7,059 bases of DNA, from the NCBI GenBank assembly GCA_011620705.1, contig WOYR01000128.1, positions 1-7,059 on the forward strand, in the 5' to 3' direction. The position numbers were made by a program, and so were the translations under genes. Shown in pieces: positions 1 to 5,270 of this stretch. The notes under the pieces are model-generated. The model had not been told where the DNA came from. It saw only the letters and a list, made by a program, of their open reading frames with translations, and did not search any database. This stretch comes from Microbacteriaceae bacterium (GTDB lineage: Bacteria > Actinomycetota > Actinomycetes > Actinomycetales > Microbacteriaceae). How positions within the stretch are numbered: the stretch's first letter is position 1; each line of letters starts with the position of its first letter.

Positions 1-495
1 TGCCCACGGCCCGGTGTAGGGATCGAGGCACTCGCCGCCGAGCAGCGCCGCCCAAGGATGGACGCCCTCGGCGAGCGGCCCTACCGGCTTCACGGTCGAG
101 CTCGGGGAGGGGCTGGCGGACGGGGTCGAGGTCGCGACGGCCGGCGCGGGCCCGAGCAGGGTCGGCAGGCGCGTGCCGAGGAGGAACAGGGCGAGCAGGG
201 CCAGCACGGCGACCAGGCCGATCCCCACTCCCAGGAGCACCCTCTGCGTGCGCGTGATGCCGTTCGGCGCGCTACGACCGGCAGCCCCGGTGGGGCGTCC
301 CGCGAAAGGGCGCTCGGTCACCTCCGCGATCCCGCCCTCGTACTCCTTGAATTGGGTGTCGCCGAAGAGGGCGTCGATCGGCGAGGGGGGCTCCGGAGCC
401 GGCGCCTCCTCCGGATCGTCTGACGCCTCGGCCGCGACCGGCCGCAGCCCCCAGTCGAATCCAGAACCCCCCGGCCCGGACCCGCCGTCGCTCAC
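1..495 (-). CDS. Membrane-anchored septum-formation-like protein (C-terminus cut by window edge)
   Basis: This is a 165-codon open frame running off the left edge, so the C-terminal domain is missing. It was translated by hand from a GTG start whose bases overlap the TGA stop of pyrE (shared GTGA), which suggests translational coupling. The first 80 residues are acidic and rich in Gly, Pro and Ala, and probably cytoplasmic. One hydrophobic helix lies at about residues 86-107. A Pro/Ser/Thr-rich linker follows at about 117-135. The start of an outer domain contains His-Pro-Trp near 146-148 and Gly-Gly-Glu-Cys-Leu near 153-157. A cysteine in such a GxC context just after a one-helix anchor is typical of actinobacterial proteins annotated as septum formation family (Septum_form domain) or as hypothetical. 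The gene call is firm; the family name is inference from a short visible part. No function is proven, and a role at the cell envelope is the most that can be said. Confidence 0.75.
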   Translation of the reverse strand, partial: MSDGGSGPGGSGFDWGLRPVAAEASDDPEEAPAPEPPSPIDALFGDTQFKEYEGGIAEVTERPFAGRPTGAAGRSAPNGITRTQRVLLGVGIGLVAVLALLALFLLGTRLPTLLGPAPAVATSTPSASPSPSSTVKPVGPLAEGVHPWAALLGGECLDPYTGPWA

Positions 496-1049
496 TGCGG
501 TTCCAGGCCGAGGTCGGCCAGTCCGATCGCCGCGAAGTACGGGTATCCGGCGGCCTCGATGACCTGCTGCGCCCCCGTGCCGCGATCGACGACGACGGCG
601 ACGCCGACGACGATCGCGCCGACCTTCTCGAGCGCCTCGGCGGCCTTGAGCGGCGAGCCGCCGGTGGTGGAGGTGTCCTCCAGCACGACGACGCGCTTGC
701 CCGCGAGCTCCGGACCCTCGACCTGCTTGCCGCGGCCGTGATCCTTGGGCTCCTTGCGCACCACGAAGGCGTCGTAGGCGCGCCCGCGGGCGGCGCCCTG
801 GTGCAGCACGGCCGCAGCGATCGGATCGGCGCCCATGGTCAGGCCGCCGACGGCATCCACCTCGGGGATGCGGTCGATGATGTCGGTCATGACCTGGCCG
901 ATCAGCGGCGCGACGCGGTGGTCGAGGCTGAGCTTGCGCAGGTCGATGTAGTACGTCGCCTTCTTGCCGCTGGTCAGCGTGAAGTCCCCGTGGAACACGG
1001 CTTCGCTCGTGATGCAGTCGATGAGCCGGCTCCGCGCGTCGTCGTTCAC
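492..1049 (-). CDS. pyrE: Orotate phosphoribosyltransferase
   Basis: PyrE transfers orotate onto PRPP to form orotidine 5'-monophosphate, the fifth step of pyrimidine synthesis, in the cytosol. The 185-residue product has the family's usual length. An N-terminal segment with FTLTSGKKATYYIDLRK (residues 23-39) matches the conserved substrate-contacting region. R-K-x2-K-x-H-G at 98-105 is the flexible catalytic loop. The PRPP-binding motif at 120-132 reads VVVLEDTSTTGGS, an actinobacterial-type variant with Glu-Asp at 124-125. The frame is open upstream to 1292, but conserved PyrE sequence begins at the GTG at 1049, and the upstream extension is only a shadow of the neighbouring gene. The start lies 10 bases after the stop of the small membrane gene. 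There is no Shine-Dalgarno, but a TAGTCT hexamer sits 7 bases upstream. Its stop overlaps the start of the downstream membrane gene. Confidence 0.95.
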   Translation of the reverse strand: MNDDARSRLIDCITSEAVFHGDFTLTSGKKATYYIDLRKLSLDHRVAPLIGQVMTDIIDRIPEVDAVGGLTMGADPIAAAVLHQGAARGRAYDAFVVRKEPKDHGRGKQVEGPELAGKRVVVLEDTSTTGGSPLKAAEALEKVGAIVVGVAVVVDRGTGAQQVIEAAGYPYFAAIGLADLGLEPQ

Positions 1050-1056
1050 AGTGACC

Positions 1057-1062
1057 AGACTA
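1057..1062 (-). promoter_or_regulatory. Candidate -10 box of a leaderless pyrE promoter
   Basis: TAGTCT on the minus strand ends 7 bases before the pyrE GTG. Its first three bases are also the TAG stop of the preceding gene. No Shine-Dalgarno sequence separates it from the start, so transcription would begin at or next to the start codon. No convincing -35 element was found. The support comes from the same arrangement at several other starts in the window. Confidence 0.5.
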
Positions 1063-1308
1063 GGGGCCGCCGATGCCCTTGCCGATGGCACGCATCGGCT
1101 TCTCGTCGTGCAGCGGGAAGGTGTGCAACTGACCGCTCTGGGTGTTGATCGCCACCTGCGGCGCCGGCTGCGAGCCCGGGGCGTGCGCCCCGAAGAAGCC
1201 GAAGACGGCGACCGCGGCTCCGGCCAGGAGCACGCCGACGATGCCGAGCGCGATGGTTCGGCCGGAGGGCCGGGGGATGCGGTCCGTTTCACCAGTGTCG
1301 GGGGTCAC
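1060..1308 (-). CDS. Small single-pass membrane protein, unknown function
   Basis: The frame encodes 82 residues from a GTG at 1308. A short charged N-terminus (GETDRIPRPSGR, residues 6-17) is followed by one long hydrophobic helix at about 18-40. A polar outer tail of about 40 residues follows, containing the stretch QVAINTQSGQLHTFPLHDEK (51-70). With Arg residues before the helix, the positive-inside rule predicts the N-terminus in the cytoplasm and the tail outside. The same frame is open upstream to 1518, but that would cross the divergent xth gene. The GTG at 1308 follows a TAACGT hexamer by 8 bases, which favours it. It is the first gene of a probable run into pyrE, 10 bases apart. I recognise no family. 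It is likely a real gene because the helix, tail and spacing are coherent, but no function can be given. Confidence 0.65.
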   Translation of the reverse strand: MTPDTGETDRIPRPSGRTIALGIVGVLLAGAAVAVFGFFGAHAPGSQPAPQVAINTQSGQLHTFPLHDEKPMRAIGKGIGGP

Positions 1309-1316
1309 CGCCCACC

Positions 1317-1322
1317 ACGTTA
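1317..1322 (-). promoter_or_regulatory. Candidate -10 box for the small membrane gene
   Basis: TAACGT on the minus strand lies 8 bases before the GTG at 1308 and fits the TANNNT pattern. The G-rich stretch between it and the start is not a convincing Shine-Dalgarno. A leaderless or near-leaderless transcript is inferred. This box is less similar to the others in the window, which read TAGNNT. Confidence 0.35.
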
Positions 1323-1356
1323 CGGCGGGCCGCGGAGGGCGCGACAGACTCCCGTT

Positions 1357-1389
1357 CGGGGGATGCCCGGGGGATGCGGTCGGGGGTGC
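1357..1389. repeat. Tandem CGGGGGATGC repeat in a divergent intergenic region
   Basis: CGGGGGATGC occurs exactly at 1357-1366 and again at 1368-1377, one helical turn apart. A degenerate third copy, CGGGGGTGC, lies at 1381-1389. The cluster sits in the 97-base gap between the divergent small membrane gene and xth, just upstream of the xth -10-like box. It could bind a regulator. It could also only reflect the general abundance of GGATGC in this DNA; another exact copy lies inside the small gene at 1271-1280. Confidence 0.55.
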
Positions 1390-1392
1390 CGG

Positions 1393-1398
1393 TAGTTT
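1393..1398 (+). promoter_or_regulatory. Candidate -10 box of a leaderless xth promoter
   Basis: TAGTTT lies 7 bases before the ATG at 1406, and no Shine-Dalgarno lies between them. The placement suggests a transcript starting at or next to the start codon. No -35 element is evident. Confidence 0.5.
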
Positions 1399-1405
1399 GG
1401 ATGCC

Positions 1406-2242
1406 ATGCGCATCGCCACCTGGAACGTGAACTCGGTGCGGAGCCGGGTGGGCCGGGTGGTCGACTGGCTGATCCGCGAAGACGTCGACGTGCTGGCCAT
1501 GCAGGAGATCAAATGCACCGAGGCGCAGTTCCCGATGGACGAGTTCGGCGAGGCCGGCTACGAGGTGCAGCTGCACGGGCTGAACCAGTGGAACGGGGTC
1601 GCGCTCGCCAGCCGCTCCCCGATGGACGAGGTGCAGATCGGCTTCGACGGGATGCCGGGCTTCGCCAAGGGCGAGGAGGGGCCCGGCCTCCCGCTCGAGG
1701 CCCGCGCGATCGGCGCCACCGTGAACGGGGTGCGGATCTGGAGTCTCTATGCGCCCAACGGGCGCGCACTCGACGACCCGCACTACCGCTACAAGCTGGA
1801 CTGGCTCAGCGCGCTCGCGGGGGCCACCCGCGACTGGATCGGCGCGCACCCCGATGACCCGATCGCCCTGACCGGCGACTTCAACATCGCGCCGCTGGAC
1901 TCGGATGTCGGCGACCCGACGTTCATCCCGGGCGTCTCGACCCACATCTCGGCGCCCGAGCGCGACGCCTTCCAGGCACTCGAGGGCATCGGCCTCATGG
2001 ATGTCGTGCGCCCACTGGTCCCCGACGGCTTCACCTTCTGGGACTACAAGCAGTTGCGCTTCCCGCGCAACGAGGGGATGCGCATCGACTTCGTGCTGGG
2101 CAACCACGCCTTCGCCGACCACGTCACCGCCGCCGCGATCCACCGCAACGAGCGCAAAGGCGATGGGCCGAGCGACCACGTGCCGATCACGGTCGACCTC
2201 GATCTGGGGATCGACGACGACGATCGGCCGATGATCTTCTAG
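1406..2242 (+). CDS. xth: Exodeoxyribonuclease III (AP endonuclease, EEP fold)
   Basis: This enzyme cuts DNA 5' to abasic sites and trims 3' ends in base excision repair. The 278-residue product is close to the family's usual 260-280. The endonuclease/exonuclease/phosphatase fold residues are in order: N7 in MRIATWNVNS, metal-binding E34 in LAMQEIK, Y115 in SLYAPNGR, D158 and N160 in TGDFNIAP, D228 in MRIDFVLG, and the D257-H258 pair in PSDHVPI. The frame is open upstream to 1142, but conserved sequence starts exactly at the ATG at 1406. Seven bases before that ATG is a TAGTTT box, and there is no ribosome binding site. All catalytic residues are present, so it should be active. The C-terminal tail ends in an Asp-rich patch (270-273). 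It is divergent from the small membrane gene, and its stop codon overlaps that of the convergent methyltransferase gene. Confidence 0.96.
   Translation: MRIATWNVNSVRSRVGRVVDWLIREDVDVLAMQEIKCTEAQFPMDEFGEAGYEVQLHGLNQWNGVALASRSPMDEVQIGFDGMPGFAKGEEGPGLPLEARAIGATVNGVRIWSLYAPNGRALDDPHYRYKLDWLSALAGATRDWIGAHPDDPIALTGDFNIAPLDSDVGDPTFIPGVSTHISAPERDAFQALEGIGLMDVVRPLVPDGFTFWDYKQLRFPRNEGMRIDFVLGNHAFADHVTAAAIHRNERKGDGPSDHVPITVDLDLGIDDDDRPMIF
2239..2242. other. Shared palindromic CTAG giving both stop codons
   Basis: The two convergent genes, xth and the methyltransferase, overlap by the four bases CTAG. Read on either strand it supplies TAG, so each stop lies inside the other gene's stop region. No untranslated space separates the two genes. 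Confidence 0.9.
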
Positions 2243-3339
2243 CGATCGCCGGCCCGGGCGATCGCCGCAGCCGGCTGCTCGTCCGCCGGCGCAAGGGCGG
2301 CAGCCGCGGCCGCCTCGACCCGGTCCGGATCGCCTGCCACGAACAGATACTCCGTGTTGCGCAGGTGCGACACCTTGCCGACCTTGACCCCTGCCGGGTT
2401 GTGGATGCCGATCTGCGCGCCGACGTAGCGCTTGGCGTCGAAGGCCAGCATCCGCACAGCGGGGTAGCCGGCATCGCGGAGAGCCATGGTCATCTGCTCG
2501 GCGGTGATCCACGACTCGTCGTTGTACGAGACGATCAGGGTCTCGGCGTCCGCGCCTGCCAGCAGTTCGCGGAAGGCCGCAGGCATCTCGCGCTTGCGGT
2601 TGAAGACGCTCTTGCTCGCGTCATCCCGGCTGTCGATCCGCTTGCGCGCGACCCCGTATGCCTCCGGCCGGTCCCAGCGCACCAGCGTCTCCCACACGTG
2701 GTAGTTCGTGAAATAGCGGTGCTGATTGTACGGCGGGTCGAGGTACATCAGCTCCGTGCGCGGGAGCTCGTGCACCAGCTCACGGGCATCCCCGCGCACG
2801 GTCGAGCCCGGGCCCGCGATCAGCGCCGGGATGCGCAGCTCGAGCTCGCGGAACGACCGGGGTGCCCAGCTCTTCAGGTAGGCCATCTGCACGCCGGTCG
2901 TCGAATCCACCCGGTCGGCGGCGAGGATCAGGCTGCTCAGCAGGATCGGGAAGAGCGGGGAGAGGCGGTAATCCGATTCGAGCGCTTCGCGGATCGCATC
3001 GATGCGGGCTCCGTTGTGCGGCTGGAAGTAGCGGGACTCCTCGCAGAAGGTGCGCGTCACGTAGCCGGGCCGGCCGGGCAGCGCCGACAGGAGCGCGAGG
3101 GCGTCGCGCAGCTCGTCGAGGTCGATGCTCGCGGCATCCGTGCTGATGAAGCACTCGCCCAGCACCTCGCTGTAACTGGCGATGTCGGCCGCGGTCACCG
3201 TCAGTCCGCGGCGTTTGAACTCCTGCGCCACCCGGGTGGTCCCGGTGAACAGATCGACAGCGGTCGTCGCCTCCAGCGCGGTCGCCATCGCCCCCAGGCG
3301 CGGCACCATGGTGCGCTTCGAGCCGAGGTACTTGATCAC
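2239..3339 (-). CDS. DNA adenine N6-methyltransferase, D12 class
   Basis: This 366-residue protein probably transfers methyl groups from S-adenosylmethionine to adenine in a specific DNA site. The N-terminal KYLGSKRTMVP (3-13) corresponds to motif X of alpha-type (D12) enzymes. The AdoMet-binding motif I is DLFTGTTRVAQEF (29-41). The catalytic motif IV is DPPYN at 201-205. The stretch between about 90 and 195 probably contributes to target recognition. The last 25 residues are Ala-rich and probably disordered. The start is the GTG at 3339, directly before the conserved MIKYLGSKR, with a TAGGCT box 6 bases upstream and no Shine-Dalgarno. It lies 22 bases after the permease stop. No restriction endonuclease, specificity subunit or helicase gene lies in the window, so it appears solitary. 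Target specificity cannot be read from the sequence. Base composition resembles its neighbours, with no clear sign of recent transfer. Confidence 0.88.
   Translation of the reverse strand: MIKYLGSKRTMVPRLGAMATALEATTAVDLFTGTTRVAQEFKRRGLTVTAADIASYSEVLGECFISTDAASIDLDELRDALALLSALPGRPGYVTRTFCEESRYFQPHNGARIDAIREALESDYRLSPLFPILLSSLILAADRVDSTTGVQMAYLKSWAPRSFRELELRIPALIAGPGSTVRGDARELVHELPRTELMYLDPPYNQHRYFTNYHVWETLVRWDRPEAYGVARKRIDSRDDASKSVFNRKREMPAAFRELLAGADAETLIVSYNDESWITAEQMTMALRDAGYPAVRMLAFDAKRYVGAQIGIHNPAGVKVGKVSHLRNTEYLFVAGDPDRVEAAAAAALAPADEQPAAAIARAGDR
2242..2265. terminator. Perfect inverted repeat at the convergent gene ends, possible bidirectional terminator
   Basis: GCGATCGCC (2242-2250) and GGCGATCGC (2257-2265) form a perfect 9-base-pair stem around a 6-base loop. 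The hairpin begins at the last base of the xth stop and lies within the last codons of the methyltransferase. Its place at a convergent junction fits a terminator for either direction. It lacks a T-run, so if it terminates it does so in the non-canonical manner proposed for GC-rich actinobacteria. A chance palindrome is possible. Confidence 0.45.
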
Positions 3340-3345
3340 CTGGGC

Positions 3346-3351
3346 AGCCTA
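3346..3351 (-). promoter_or_regulatory. Candidate -10 box of a leaderless methyltransferase promoter
   Basis: TAGGCT on the minus strand ends 6 bases before the GTG at 3339, inside the 22-base gap after the permease stop. It would let the methyltransferase be transcribed apart from the permease. No -35 element was recognised. Confidence 0.5.
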
Positions 3352-3361
3352 GGCGTGCGGC

Positions 3362-4282
3362 TCAGGCGAGCAGCGCCGCCACGATCACCAGCACCACGAT
3401 CGAGAGCGCCGTCGTGATCAGCACGGTGTCCCGGGCCAGCACGGTCGCCACCCCGTAGCGCTGGGCGTAGTTGAAGACGTTCTGCGCCGTCGGCAGCGCG
3501 GCGAGCACCACGACCACGAAGAGGCGATGGCCCTCGAGGTGCCAGACGTATTGCCCGAGCAGCCAGGCGACCACCGGCATGACGGCGAGCTTGAGGGTGC
3601 TCGCCAGCAGCACCTCGCGGCGGTTCGTGCCCGCGGCGAGGATGCGGCTGCCGTGCAGCGACATCCCGAAGCCGAGCAGGATCACCGGCACCGCTGCGGC
3701 GCCCACGAGTTGGAACGGCGCGAGCACGGGCGCCGGGATGCGCAGGTGCGTGACGGCGACGATCAGACCAAGCACCGATCCGATGATGAGCGGATTCCGC
3801 ACCGGCTGCAGCAGGATGCGCCCGATCGAGAGCGAGCCGCTCGTCGACACGTCCAGCACGGTGAGCGCGATGGGCGCCAGGACGATCAATTGGAGCAGGA
3901 TCACGGGGGCCGAGCTCGAGGCATCCCCGAGCACGTAGACCGACACCGGCAGGCCGATGTTGTTCGCGTTCACGTAGCCCGAGGCCAGCGCGCCGATCGT
4001 GGCCTCGGGCAGCGGACGCCGCCACCGCAGCAGCGCCACGGCGAGGAAGACGGCGATGTCGACCACGGCCGCGATCGCCGAGATCGGCAGCAGCGCCGAG
4101 AACAGGTGCTGCACATCCGCCCCGGCGAGCACGGTGAACAGCAGCGCGGGCGAGAGCACGAAGAAGGCGAGACGGCTCAGCACATGCTCGGCGTGCGGGC
4201 CGAGCAGGTCGATACGGCCGATGAGGTAGCCGACCCCGATCACGGCGACAATGATCGCGAAGCCGATCAGCACGCCCACCAT
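3362..4282 (-). CDS. AEC-family (auxin efflux carrier-like) membrane permease
   Basis: This is a 306-residue, almost wholly hydrophobic protein with about ten predicted membrane helices, of the length usual for the bacterial AEC / Mem_trans family. Family features visible are SPALLF in the second helix region (44-49), the unwound-helix motif YVNANNIGLP at 103-112, and the second-half counterpart ALPTAQNVFNYAQRYG at 262-277. RDTVLITT follows at 284-291 before the last helix. The Asn-rich motif in the first half and the PTAQN motif in the second suggest the two crossing sites of an inverted-repeat transporter. Bacterial members move organic acids such as malate or malonate, but substrate cannot be assigned here. 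The ATG at 4282 is preceded by TAGCCT at 6 bases. It is divergent from a hydrolase gene across 28 bases and is followed by the methyltransferase gene after 22 bases. Confidence 0.9.
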   Translation of the reverse strand: MVGVLIGFAIIVAVIGVGYLIGRIDLLGPHAEHVLSRLAFFVLSPALLFTVLAGADVQHLFSALLPISAIAAVVDIAVFLAVALLRWRRPLPEATIGALASGYVNANNIGLPVSVYVLGDASSSAPVILLQLIVLAPIALTVLDVSTSGSLSIGRILLQPVRNPLIIGSVLGLIVAVTHLRIPAPVLAPFQLVGAAAVPVILLGFGMSLHGSRILAAGTNRREVLLASTLKLAVMPVVAWLLGQYVWHLEGHRLFVVVVLAALPTAQNVFNYAQRYGVATVLARDTVLITTALSIVVLVIVAALLA

Positions 4283-4288
4283 GCCCTC

Positions 4289-4294
4289 AGGCTA
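4289..4294 (-). promoter_or_regulatory. Candidate -10 box of a leaderless permease promoter
   Basis: TAGCCT on the minus strand ends 6 bases before the permease ATG. It is only 4 bases from the oppositely oriented -10-like box of the hydrolase gene. A GAGGG lies between the box and the ATG, but 1 base from the ATG is too close to act as a normal ribosome binding site. Confidence 0.5.
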
Positions 4295-4302
4295 GGGCTA
4301 GC
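4291..4302. repeat. Dyad GCTAG-GG-CTAGC between divergent promoters
   Basis: GCTAG and CTAGC form a perfect 5-base-pair dyad around two G bases. It covers parts of both opposed -10-like boxes in the 28-base intergenic region, so a protein bound here would affect both genes. The dyad may also simply result from two TAG-type boxes placed back to back. Confidence 0.5.
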
Positions 4303-4304
4303 GT
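4299..4304 (+). promoter_or_regulatory. Candidate -10 box of a leaderless hydrolase promoter
   Basis: TAGCGT ends 6 bases before the GTG at 4311, with no Shine-Dalgarno. A TTGACA at 4304-4309 overlaps this spot but lies at the wrong place to be the -35 element of this promoter. Confidence 0.5.
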
Positions 4305-4310
4305 TGACAC

Positions 4311-5123
4311 GTGCCGATCGTCGAGGTCCCGGGAGCCCGGCTCAGCTACGACGTCGCGGGCGACCCCGCGCATCCGGCGATCGTGTTCGTGCACGCCGGC
4401 GTCGCCACCCGTGCGATGTGGGATCCGCAGTTCCACGACCTGGCGCGCGACCATTTCGTCATCCGCTATGACACCCGCGGCTACGGAGAGTCTCCGGGTC
4501 AGGATGTCGAGTTCGCCGACCGGCACGACCTGGTCGCCGTGCTCGACGCGGCCGGCGCGGCGAAGGCCACCTTCGTCGGCTGCTCCCGCGGTGGCCGCAT
4601 CGCCTTGGACGCCGCGCTCGACCGGCCCGCGCGGGTCAGCGGCCTCGTCACCATCGGCTCGACGCCGGGCGGGGCGGACCAGGACGGCGCCACCGAGTTG
4701 GAGCTGGAGATGCTCGCCGCCATCAAGGCGGCGAGCGACTCGGGCGATGTCGACACGCTCGTCCGAACCGAGGTCGCATACTGGGACCTCGGCCCCACCC
4801 GCGAGGTCGACGATGTCGATCCAGAGTTCCTGCAGCGGGCCATCGAACTCAACGTCGGCGCCGCGCACTGGGACTTCGCGGGCCTCGACCAGCCGCTCGA
4901 CCCTCCGGCCATCGCGCGTTTGCACGAGATCGCGGTGCCGGCACTCGTCGTGGTCGGCGAGCTCGATGTCACCGAGGCGAAGCTCGGCTACGAGCTGCTG
5001 CTGGAGGGGCTGCCGCACGCGGAAGGCCTGCGCTTCCCCGACTCGGCCCATCTGCCGAGCGTCGAGCGGGCGGAGCAGTTCACCTCCGAGCTGAGGGCGT
5101 GGCTCGGAGCGCACTCGCTCTGA
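4311..5123 (+). CDS. Alpha/beta-fold hydrolase
   Basis: This is a 270-residue soluble hydrolase, the full length of a single alpha/beta hydrolase domain. After the first strands, HAGVATRAMW (28-37) forms the oxyanion-hole region. YDTRGYGES follows at 53-61. The nucleophile elbow is G-C-S-R-G-G at 90-95 with S92. A cap region lies at about 125-200. The acid is probably D219 in VVVGELDV, and the catalytic histidine is H247 in DSAHLPS. The triad is therefore complete and the enzyme should be active. The pattern resembles 3-oxoadipate enol-lactonase-like and carboxylesterase-like members, but no pathway gene nearby supports a substrate. The GTG at 4311 is chosen because the product begins with the usual short strand and a TAGCGT box lies 6 bases upstream. 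It is divergent from the permease gene, and the two could share regulation. Confidence 0.92.
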   Translation: MPIVEVPGARLSYDVAGDPAHPAIVFVHAGVATRAMWDPQFHDLARDHFVIRYDTRGYGESPGQDVEFADRHDLVAVLDAAGAAKATFVGCSRGGRIALDAALDRPARVSGLVTIGSTPGGADQDGATELELEMLAAIKAASDSGDVDTLVRTEVAYWDLGPTREVDDVDPEFLQRAIELNVGAAHWDFAGLDQPLDPPAIARLHEIAVPALVVVGELDVTEAKLGYELLLEGLPHAEGLRFPDSAHLPSVERAEQFTSELRAWLGAHSL

Positions 5124-5191
5124 TTCTCCGCACGCACGTCATCCGCCGTCGAGGCCATGCCGGAAGTGCAGAACCCGGCGCCGACGGGTCG

Positions 5192-5214
5192 ATCACGCGG
5201 CTTTCCTGCGTGAT
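5192..5214. repeat. Inverted repeat ATCACGC-N9-GCGTGAT, possible operator or terminator
   Basis: The arms ATCACGC (5192-5198) and GCGTGAT (5208-5214) are perfect. In RNA the stem could extend by a G-T wobble and a G-C pair to a loop of five. It lies about 70 bases after the hydrolase stop and 28 bases before the -10-like box of the next gene. It could end the hydrolase transcript, though no T-run follows, or be a regulator site for the DUF6421-like/SDR genes. The rest of 5124-5270 shows no gene. Confidence 0.45.
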
Positions 5215-5242
5215 TCGCCACGCTTCGCCCCGAACCTCTCCG

Positions 5243-5248
5243 TAGCCT
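5243..5248 (+). promoter_or_regulatory. Candidate -10 box for the DUF6421-like/SDR unit
   Basis: TAGCCT matches the TAGNNT boxes elsewhere in the window but lies 22 bases before the ATG. A transcript starting about 6-7 bases downstream would carry a short leader that includes the Shine-Dalgarno at 5259-5264. No clear -35 element was found. Confidence 0.5.
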
Positions 5249-5258
5249 GGAAGCAGAG

Positions 5259-5264
5259 AGGAGG
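5259..5264 (+). promoter_or_regulatory. Strong ribosome binding site AGGAGG
   Basis: A perfect AGGAGG stands 6 bases before the ATG at 5271 and fixes that start. It stands out because most other genes in the window have no ribosome binding site. Confidence 0.85.
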
Positions 5265-5270
5265 CGCGCC

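Noticed and set aside
1050..1292. N-terminal extension of pyrE to an upstream ATG
   Set aside because: The added residues are Ser/Arg-rich and unlike PyrE, and they are a frame-shifted reading of the small membrane gene. Conserved PyrE sequence begins at the GTG at 1049.
1142..1405. N-terminal extension of exonuclease III
   Set aside because: The catalytic Asn7 is correctly placed only with the ATG at 1406, and the extension would overlap the divergent gene.
1289..2512. 407-codon minus-strand open frame opposite xth
   Set aside because: It is an antisense shadow produced by GC-rich third positions. The product is Arg/Asp/Val-rich without motifs, while the plus strand encodes a complete exonuclease III.
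2239..3339. A complete restriction-modification or phage-defence island
   Set aside because: Only the methyltransferase is present. No nuclease, helicase, integrase, transposase or compositional break was seen nearby.
2365..3417. 350-codon plus-strand open frame opposite the methyltransferase
   Set aside because: The complement encodes an intact D12 methyltransferase with motifs I and IV. The plus-strand product has no recognisable features.
4304..4309. TTGACA as a -35 element
   Set aside because: It lies right at the hydrolase start. No -10 box is found 16-18 bases downstream, and it overlaps the better-supported TAGCGT box.
3527..4471. 314-codon plus-strand open frame opposite the permease
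   Set aside because: The product is rich in His, Arg, Asp and Gln, which is the usual antisense image of a membrane protein. It also runs through the divergent promoter region.
4287..5114. 275-codon minus-strand open frame opposite the hydrolase
   Set aside because: Shadow of a hydrolase with a complete catalytic triad. No start signal or motif is seen.
5107..5120. Short hairpin GAGCG-CACT-CGCTC at the hydrolase 3' end as terminator
   Set aside because: The stem is only five base pairs and lies before the stop codon, with no T-run. Such stems are common by chance at this GC content.
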